Shown here piece by piece: positions 58,447 through 64,000 of a stretch of DNA of 64,000 nt. The translations under genes were made by a program, and so were the position numbers. The notes under the pieces were generated by a model, which made no database searches, was not told where the DNA came from, and saw nothing but the letters and a program-made list of their open reading frames with translations. The stretch is taken from the NCBI RefSeq assembly GCF_002843605.1, contig NZ_CP025263.1, positions 5,671,501 to 5,735,500 of the forward strand, in the 5' to 3' direction. The stretch's first letter is position 1. Every line of letters starts with the position of its first letter. The stretch is from Pseudomonas sp. S09G 359. Lineage in GTDB: Bacteria; Pseudomonadota; Gammaproteobacteria; Pseudomonadales; Pseudomonadaceae.

Positions 58447-58815
58447 TCAGCCCTCGCCTTCCTCGACAAACACCACCCGATTGCCGAATGGGTCCTTGAT
58501 GCTCATCTCCCGCGAGCCCCAGGGCGTTGCCTCAACTTCAGGCTTGGCATAACGGTAGTCCTTGCCCTGCAATTGCTGCTGGTATGCGTCCACGCCTTGC
58601 GCCTGAATCCGCACTGCCGCCCCTGGCGAAGCATCGCCATGGTGCTCGGACAGATGCAGCACGCAGTCACCCAACGACACTTGCAGATACAAGGGGAAAT
58701 TCGCCTCGAAGCGATGCTGCCAATCGACCTTGAACCCCAGGAAGTCGACGTAGAACTCCAACGCCTTGGCCTCGTCGAAAATGCGCAAAATGGGGGTGAC
58801 TTTTCCTAAGTGCAT
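58447..58815 (-). CDS. VOC-superfamily (glyoxalase/bleomycin-resistance-like) protein
   Basis: 122 residues: MHLGKVTPILRIFDEAKALEF, HLSEHHGDASPG and IKDPFGNRVVFVEE, with the paired beta-alpha-beta3 pattern of the vicinal oxygen chelate fold. Metal enzyme or antibiotic-binding protein; the function cannot be set. The ATG at 58815 gives the normal length. Confidence 0.88.
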   Translation of the reverse strand: MHLGKVTPILRIFDEAKALEFYVDFLGFKVDWQHRFEANFPLYLQVSLGDCVLHLSEHHGDASPGAAVRIQAQGVDAYQQQLQGKDYRYAKPEVEATPWGSREMSIKDPFGNRVVFVEEGEG

Positions 58816-58844
58816 GGCAACCGCTCCGTGTATGAAAGCGCCCA

Positions 58845-60308
58845 CTATAGAGGCGAAAACCCACTACGCAAATCCCCGCTACGCGCCAGGAACCGCCCCG
58901 ACCGCTGACCATTCGCCTGCCCGTCGCTATAGCTCAACACCCCGTTTACCCACACCCCCTCAATGCCCTCTGCCGCGCGCTGCGGCTGTTTGAAATCTGC
59001 CACATCGCGTACCCGCAGCGGGTCGAACAACACCAGGTCGGCCCAGTGCCCTGCGCGCACTTCACCGCGCTCAGCCAGACCGAATCGCGCGGCCGACAGG
59101 CCCGTCATCTTGTGCACCGCCGTGTGCAACGGAAACAACCCGACATCCCGGCTGAAATGCCCCAACACCCGTGGAAATGCGCCCCACAAACGCGGGTGCG
59201 GAAACGGGTCTTCCGGCAACCCATCCGAGCCCACCATTGACAACGGATGCGCGAGGATACGTCGTACATCCGCCTCGTCCATGCCGTAGTACACCGCCCC
59301 CGCCGGTTGCAGGCGACGTGCTGCGTCCATCAGCGAAACGTCCCACTCGGCGGCGATGTCCTGCAAGTCGCGCCCGCCTACTTCCGGGTGCGGCGTGGAC
59401 CAGGTAATAGTGATACGAAATGCATCGGTGACTTGCTTGAGATCCAGGGTCGAAGAACTGGCCGCATACGGATAGCAATCACAACCCACCGGGTGGGTTT
59501 TCGCCGCTAGCTCAAGGGCCGCCAGCAGCTGCGGACTACGCCCCCAGTTACCCGCGCCGGCACATTTAAGGTGGGAAATGATCACCGGCGCCTTGGCATG
59601 CCGGCCAATCAGGAAGGCCTCGTCCATCGCCTCCAGCACCGGCTCGAACTCGCTGCGCAAATGGGTGGTGTATACCGCGCCGAAGGCCGTGAGTTCTTCA
59701 CTCAGTTGCAGCACCTCATCGGTGTCGGCATTGAACGCGCTGGCGTAGGCCAGGCCGGTGGATAAACCCAGGGCGCCAGCCTCCAGGCTTTGTTGCAATT
59801 GCACGCGCATGGCGGCAATTTCAGCCGGGCTGGCGGTGCGGTGCAGGTCGTCCATATGGTTACTGCGCAGCGCTGTGTGGCCGATCAACGCCGCGACGTT
59901 GACGGCCGGGTGAGCGTTTTCTACGGCGGCGCGGTAATCGGCAAAACGCGGGTAGGTGAATGCTTCGCGCTTGCCCAGCAGGTTCATCGGGTCCGGCGGC
60001 TCGCTGCGCAAACTCACCGGCGATGCGCTGATGCCGCAGTTGCCGACAATCACCGTGGTCACGCCCTGGCTGAGCTTGGGCAGCATCTGCGGGTGGCGGA
60101 TCACCACGGTGTCGTCGTGGGTGTGCACGTCGATAAACCCCGGTGCCAGCACGCGGCCCGTGCCATCGATTTCATGCGTGGCCTGCGCGGTTGCCAGGTC
60201 GCCGATCGCTTCGATGCGCCCGTCGCGCAAGCCCACATCGGCGACATAACCTGGCGTGTTGCTGCCATCTATGATCAGCGCCTGGCGAATCAGCGTGTCG
60301 TACTTCAT
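58845..60308 (-). CDS. N-acyl-D-amino-acid deacylase (amidohydrolase)
   Basis: 487 residues of the amidohydrolase superfamily: metal motif GFIDVHTHDDTV, VGNCGISASP, IISHLKCAG and VGSDGLPEDPFPHPR, characteristic of D-aminoacylases. It removes the acyl group from N-acyl-D-amino acids. The start at 60308 is just 1 bp after the RpiR stop; the frame continues upstream but inside that gene. Next to an RpiR regulator and a GntP permease, it forms a D-amino-acid utilisation operon. Confidence 0.93.
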   Translation of the reverse strand: MKYDTLIRQALIIDGSNTPGYVADVGLRDGRIEAIGDLATAQATHEIDGTGRVLAPGFIDVHTHDDTVVIRHPQMLPKLSQGVTTVIVGNCGISASPVSLRSEPPDPMNLLGKREAFTYPRFADYRAAVENAHPAVNVAALIGHTALRSNHMDDLHRTASPAEIAAMRVQLQQSLEAGALGLSTGLAYASAFNADTDEVLQLSEELTAFGAVYTTHLRSEFEPVLEAMDEAFLIGRHAKAPVIISHLKCAGAGNWGRSPQLLAALELAAKTHPVGCDCYPYAASSSTLDLKQVTDAFRITITWSTPHPEVGGRDLQDIAAEWDVSLMDAARRLQPAGAVYYGMDEADVRRILAHPLSMVGSDGLPEDPFPHPRLWGAFPRVLGHFSRDVGLFPLHTAVHKMTGLSAARFGLAERGEVRAGHWADLVLFDPLRVRDVADFKQPQRAAEGIEGVWVNGVLSYSDGQANGQRSGRFLARSGDLRSGFSPL

Positions 60309-60309
60309 A

Positions 60310-61170
60310 TCAGTCTCCAAGCGGCAGGCTGTCGGGGCCGCCGCGATAATCGTCCAGGGCCAGCTTGATCCGGCGCAGGCGCTCCTGGTTGTCGTCGGGC
60401 ATGGCCAGCGCCAGCTCGGTGGCGAGCAGGTCGATGGCCAGCAGCATGCCGTAGCGCGCCGCCGTGGGTTTGTAGATAAAACTGGTTTCGGCCGGTTGCA
60501 GCGGCAGCACCACATCCGCCAATTGGGCCAAGGGTGAGTCGGCCAGGGTGATGGCGATGATGCGCGCGTCGTAGTTGCGCGCCAGTGCCACCACGTCCAG
60601 CAACTCGGGGGTGCGGCCGGTGAGCGAGCAGACGATCAGCGCGTGCTCGGGGCCCAACGTGGCGGCCGTGACACGCATCATCAGCGGGTCATGACTGGCT
60701 GCAATCGGGTAACCCAGACGCACCAGGCGCACCTGCAATTCGTCGCTGCACAGGCTCGATGGGCCGCCCATGCCGAACGCGTGAATCATCCGCGCCTTGC
60801 CGAGCAGGCTGACCGCATCCACAAAGCTGGCCTGATTAAAACCCGACAGGTGCTGACGCAAGGTCGCTTCAATGTCACCGAGGATCTGCCGGTGAAACGC
60901 CGACTGCTCCGGCAACCCCGCCGGGTCGAGGAAACGACTGCCGACGCCACTGGCCTGCGCCAATTGCAGGCGCAAGTCGCGCAAATCACGGCAACCCACG
61001 CTGCGGGCAAACCGCGACAAAGTGGCCGTGCTGACCTCGGCGCGCTGCGACAACTCTTCCAGGCTGGCCGACGCGGCAAAGCCCACGTCATCCAGCATCA
61101 GCTTGGCGATACGCCCTTCGCCGGCGCTGAAAGAGGCCTGGCGGGCGCGGATCTGGTAGAGGATGTCCAT
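60310..61170 (-). CDS. RpiR/MurR-family regulator with SIS domain
   Basis: 286 residues: HTH_6 domain (~1-77: SLEELSQRAEVSTATLSRFARSVGC) and a SIS sugar-isomerase-type domain (~125-250: HAFGMGGPSSLCSDELQVRL, LIVCSLTGRTPELLDVVALA). It likely controls the neighbouring deacylase and permease genes in response to a D-amino-acid-related or sugar ligand. Middle gene of the operon. Confidence 0.93.
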   Translation of the reverse strand: MDILYQIRARQASFSAGEGRIAKLMLDDVGFAASASLEELSQRAEVSTATLSRFARSVGCRDLRDLRLQLAQASGVGSRFLDPAGLPEQSAFHRQILGDIEATLRQHLSGFNQASFVDAVSLLGKARMIHAFGMGGPSSLCSDELQVRLVRLGYPIAASHDPLMMRVTAATLGPEHALIVCSLTGRTPELLDVVALARNYDARIIAITLADSPLAQLADVVLPLQPAETSFIYKPTAARYGMLLAIDLLATELALAMPDDNQERLRRIKLALDDYRGGPDSLPLGD

Positions 61171-61183
61171 GGGGGCTCCGGAG

Positions 61184-62533
61184 TTACAAAATACAGGACA
61201 GACCGTAGGTCAGACCGAACGCGACCACCGAAATCAGCGTCTCCAATACGGTCCAGGTCTTGAAGGTCTGGATCACCGTCATATTGAAGTATTCCTTGAT
61301 CAGCCAGAAGCCGCCGTCATTCACGTGGGAAAAGATCACCGAGCCCGCACCGGTAGCCAGCACCAGCAATTCAGGGTGTGGGTAACCCAGGCCCATGGCA
61401 ACCGGCGCGACCACGCCGGATGCCGTGGTCATGGCCACGGTGGCCGAGCCGGTGGCAATACGCATCAACGCGGCGAACAGCCAGCCCATTACCAGTGGCG
61501 ACAGGTTGAACGCATGGGCCAGGCCGAGGATTTCATTGGTCACGCCCGCGTCCACCAGGATGCGATTCAACCCGCCGCCCGCGCCCACCAGCAAGGTGAT
61601 GCTGGCGGTCGGCGCCAGGCATTCATTGGTGAACTTGAGGATCGACTCGCGGTTGAAACCCTGTGCCAGGCCCAAGGTATAGAAACTCACCAGGGTTGCC
61701 ACCAGCAGCGCGATCACCGAGTTGCCGATAAACAGCAGGAACTGGTTGAGAGCCGTGCCCGGCGTGGAAATCACATTGGCCCAACCGCCGATCATCATCA
61801 GCACCACCGGTAACAGGATGGTGCCCATGGTCAGCGCAAAACTCGGCAGACGGGTACGCGGCTCGCGCTCGATGAATTGGCGCTCCAGCGGGTTTTCCGC
61901 CGGCAATTGAATGCGCGGCACGATGAACTTGGCATACAGCGGGCCGGCGATGATCGCCGTGGGAATGCCGATGAGGATCGCGTAAAGAACGGTCTGCCCC
62001 ACCGACGCGTTATACGCCAGCACCGCCATCATTGCCGCCGGGTGCGGTGGCACCAGCGCATGCACCACCGACAACCCGGCGACCATAGGCAGGCCGACCA
62101 TCAGGATCGACACGCCCACGCGCCGTGCCACGGTAAAGGCGATCGGCACCAGCAACACAAAACCGACCTCGAAAAACAGCGGCAACCCCACCAGGAAGGC
62201 AATGCACACCATGGCCCAGTGGGCATTGCGCTCGCCAAAACGGTTGATCAGCGTGCGCGCCACCTGCTCGGCGCCGCCGGACTCGGCCATCATCTTGCCG
62301 AGCATGGTGCCCAGCGCCACCACCAGCGCAATATGCCCCAGGGTCTTGCCGACGCCCGCCTCATACGAGCCCATGACGGTGTCCGCCGGCATCCCGGCCA
62401 TCAGCGCCAGGCCGATGGACACCAGGGTGATGACGATAAACGGGTTGAGTCGGTAACGTGCAATCAGCACGATCAATGCAATGATGGCGATGGCAGCATA
62501 TGCCAACAGCCCAAAGCCCGGTGATGCGGCCAT
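61184..62533 (-). CDS. GntP-family permease
   Basis: 449 residues, about twelve to fourteen membrane helices, with GLPLFFEVGFVLLVP and SHVNDGGFWLIKEYF of the gluconate:proton symporter family. In this operon it probably imports a D-amino acid or N-acyl derivative rather than gluconate. The ATG at 62533 follows GAGGAG. Confidence 0.92.
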   Translation of the reverse strand: MAASPGFGLLAYAAIAIIALIVLIARYRLNPFIVITLVSIGLALMAGMPADTVMGSYEAGVGKTLGHIALVVALGTMLGKMMAESGGAEQVARTLINRFGERNAHWAMVCIAFLVGLPLFFEVGFVLLVPIAFTVARRVGVSILMVGLPMVAGLSVVHALVPPHPAAMMAVLAYNASVGQTVLYAILIGIPTAIIAGPLYAKFIVPRIQLPAENPLERQFIEREPRTRLPSFALTMGTILLPVVLMMIGGWANVISTPGTALNQFLLFIGNSVIALLVATLVSFYTLGLAQGFNRESILKFTNECLAPTASITLLVGAGGGLNRILVDAGVTNEILGLAHAFNLSPLVMGWLFAALMRIATGSATVAMTTASGVVAPVAMGLGYPHPELLVLATGAGSVIFSHVNDGGFWLIKEYFNMTVIQTFKTWTVLETLISVVAFGLTYGLSCIL

Positions 62534-62600
62534 GCGGTACTCCTCGGAAAGGGTCACGTCGAATTGGTTGTGAAACTCATAAATCATTACCGAGGAGTAT

Positions 62601-62627
62601 TTTCAATTTTTATGAAAGTAATTTTCG
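62601..62627. promoter_or_regulatory. possible RpiR operator upstream of the GntP operon
   Basis: TGAAA-GTAAT-TTTCG (62613-62627) is a near-palindrome, with a further TTTCA at 62601 facing it. It lies about 70-100 bp upstream of the GntP ATG, the first gene. TGAAA-N5-TTTCA-like sites are plausible for RpiR-type regulators, but this is inference. Confidence 0.35.
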
Positions 62628-62781
62628 CCCAGGGATAAGCGCTGTCGCAGCGGGATATGCCCGACGCCAGTGCATGAAAATTCGGGGGGTGTTCTTACAT
62701 GAAGTTTTTTGTCGCGTGGAAACTCAATGGCCAGGGCCGAGTCTCACAGGGCAGCCTTTTTCACCACCAGGAAAGCCAACA

Positions 62782-63174
62782 ATGAAGCGCAAGACCCTGC
62801 TAGTTCCTTTCGCCGCCAGCGCGCTGCTCTTGGCGGTTTGCGGCAGCGCCGCGGCCGCCGACAATGCGGCCTTGAAAAAATGCATGGACAGCGCCAACAC
62901 CACCGCCGACATGGTGGGCTGCAACGCCAAGGAAGCCAAAGTGCAGGACGATCGCTTGAACCGCGCCTACAAGACCGCCCTCGCCGCCCAGGAAGGCCCA
63001 CGCAAACAACAGCTGCAAGACGTGCAGCGCCTGTGGATAAAGTACCGTGATGCCAATTGCGCCTTCGCCGGCAGCGCCACCGGCGGCACCATCGACCAGG
63101 TCAACGGCTCGGGCTGCGTGCTGGACATGACCCAGACCCGCGCCCAAGAGTTGGAAGACCTGGTCGGGCCGTGA
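62782..63174 (+). CDS. LprI-like (DUF1311) periplasmic protein
   Basis: 130 residues with a signal peptide (MKRKTLLVPFAASALLLAVCG, AAA cleavage) and a DUF1311 domain: four Cys (KKCMDSANT, VGCNAKEAKV, ANCAFAG, SGCVLDM) and LNRAYKTALAA. The family includes lysozyme inhibitor LprI. A role in lysozyme inhibition is possible but not shown. Start follows the CCAGGAAAG site. Confidence 0.88.
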   Translation: MKRKTLLVPFAASALLLAVCGSAAAADNAALKKCMDSANTTADMVGCNAKEAKVQDDRLNRAYKTALAAQEGPRKQQLQDVQRLWIKYRDANCAFAGSATGGTIDQVNGSGCVLDMTQTRAQELEDLVGP

Positions 63175-63178
63175 TTTT

Positions 63179-63271
63179 GTGGCGAGGGAGTTTGCTCCCG
63201 TTGGGCTGCGTAGCGGCCCCACGATTTTGGGAGTGCTACGCACTCCAGCGGGCGCAAATTCCCTCGCCACA
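63179..63271. repeat. REP-like inverted repeat, GTGGCGAGGGA type
   Basis: Arms TGTGGCGAGGGAGTTTGCTC and a near reverse complement ending TCCCTCGCCACA, with an inner GCGTAGCGGCC / GCTACGC dyad. It is related to the element at 48614. Confidence 0.75.
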
Positions 63272-63280
63272 GAGGCTCAG

Positions 63281-64000
63281 TCAGTCGTGATGCACCCGGG
63301 CGCGCTTGAGCAACTTTTTGCAGCGCTCCGACAAGTGCAGCACCCGCAGATGCTTGCCGGCCTTGGTGTAGCGCTCGCGCAGGGTCATCAGCGCAGCAAT
63401 CGCTGAATAATCGACAAAGCTCAGGTGGCGGCAATCCAGCGTCACCTGGGGCGGGTCATTGGCCGGGTCGAATCGGTTCAAAAACGGCGTGGTCGAGGCA
63501 AAGAACAAGGTGCCGTGCAGGCGATAGAGCTTGCTGCCGTCGGCTTCCAGGTGCTCATCGGCATACAGCTCACGGGCTTGTTGCCAGGCAAAGTTCAGCG
63601 CGGCTATCACAATGCCGCAGAGCACTGCGGTGGCCAGGTCGGTGAATACGGTGATCACGGTGACCGCGAGAATGACCAACACATCATTGAGCGGGACTTT
63701 GTTGATGACCCGCAGCGACGCCCAGGCGAAGGTCTGCTGCGACACCACAAACATCACCCCGACCAGCGCGGCCAGCGGAATCCGCTCGATCAGCGGTGAC
63801 AGAAACAGAATGAACAGCAGGATCATCACCCCGGCAAACACCCCGGAGAAACGCCCGCGCCCGCCGGAGCTCAAGTTGATCACGGTTTGTCCGATCATCG
63901 CGCAACCGCCCATGCCGCCAAACAGCCCCGAGACCATATTCGCCGCGCCCAGCGCCACGCTTTCGCGGTCGGGGTAGCCACGGGTTTCGGTGATTTCATC
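63281..64000 (-). CDS. SulP-family anion transporter with STAS domain (5'-truncated)
   Basis: The visible 239 codons run off the window. They cover the last membrane helices (SGLFGGMGGCAMIGQTVINL, GVMILLFILFLSPLIERIPLAALVGVMFVV) and a C-terminal STAS domain (VTLDCRHLSFVDYSAIAALMTLRE). SulP proteins carry sulfate, bicarbonate or dicarboxylates; the substrate cannot be fixed from this part. The start lies beyond 64000. Confidence 0.9.
   Translation of the reverse strand, partial: DEITETRGYPDRESVALGAANMVSGLFGGMGGCAMIGQTVINLSSGGRGRFSGVFAGVMILLFILFLSPLIERIPLAALVGVMFVVSQQTFAWASLRVINKVPLNDVLVILAVTVITVFTDLATAVLCGIVIAALNFAWQQARELYADEHLEADGSKLYRLHGTLFFASTTPFLNRFDPANDPPQVTLDCRHLSFVDYSAIAALMTLRERYTKAGKHLRVLHLSERCKKLLKRARVHHD

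Overview
The window is a gene-dense, high-GC chromosomal segment from a Pseudomonas of the P. fluorescens group. Evidence: typical Pseudomonas gene sets (cyoABCDE, rplU-rpmA-obgE-proB, ispB, hmp/norR, bphOP, cidAB, a cytoplasmic trxB, folM-folE-folX), strong C/G bias at third codon positions, and at least a dozen intergenic GTGGGAG-type REP doublets (REPIN-like). No rRNA, tRNA, insertion sequence, prophage or CRISPR array was seen. The last gene (SulP transporter) runs off the right edge, and a REP element is cut by the left edge.

Layout. 0-11 kb: LTA synthase/sulfatase-like membrane enzyme, small cytochrome c, Coq7-like protein, single-domain response regulator, heme oxygenase-bacteriophytochrome pair, a gap with possible small ORFs, PhoD-like phosphatase, a toxin remnant with an intact antitoxin, and a PAS-GGDEF diguanylate cyclase. 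11-21 kb: class III aminotransferase, an unknown protein, a Tat-signal HisC-like aminotransferase, the cytochrome bo3 operon and dsbB. 21-28 kb: hmp divergent from norR with NorR-type sites between them, EamA exporter divergent from an AraC regulator, and a MalT-like LuxR regulator. 28-35 kb: DUF1329, DUF1302, SDR, alpha/beta hydrolase and class II aldolase genes, probably a catabolic set for a hydrophobic substrate. 35-37.7 kb: cidAB-like genes divergent from a LysR regulator, then a flavodoxin. 37.8-43.9 kb: a blue-light module (short LOV protein, LitR-like MerR regulator, monooxygenase-like protein, tetrahydromonapterin genes, DUF1244, HopJ-family protein) ending in a striking REPIN tandem array. 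44-64 kb: trxB, cysZ, glycosyltransferase, OYE, glutathione peroxidase, creA, proB, obgE, rpmA, rplU, ispB, yjdM, a small protein with a Fur-like site, FKBP isomerase, chemoreceptor, VOC protein, a D-aminoacylase/RpiR/GntP operon, a LprI-like protein and SulP.

How the genes work together. Two separate photosensory systems lie within 38 kb: bphO makes biliverdin for BphP (red/far-red), and the LOV protein next to a LitR-like regulator that lacks the usual cobalamin-binding His suggests blue-light control of pterin synthesis. NorR with three GT-N7-AC sites and a sigma-54-like promoter should drive hmp under nitric oxide.

The most unusual structure is 43025-43934. It is five head-to-tail units of exactly 182 bp, each made of the last 73 bp of the hopJ-like gene, including its stop codon, plus one REPIN. 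Its arm types and tail variants differ between units.
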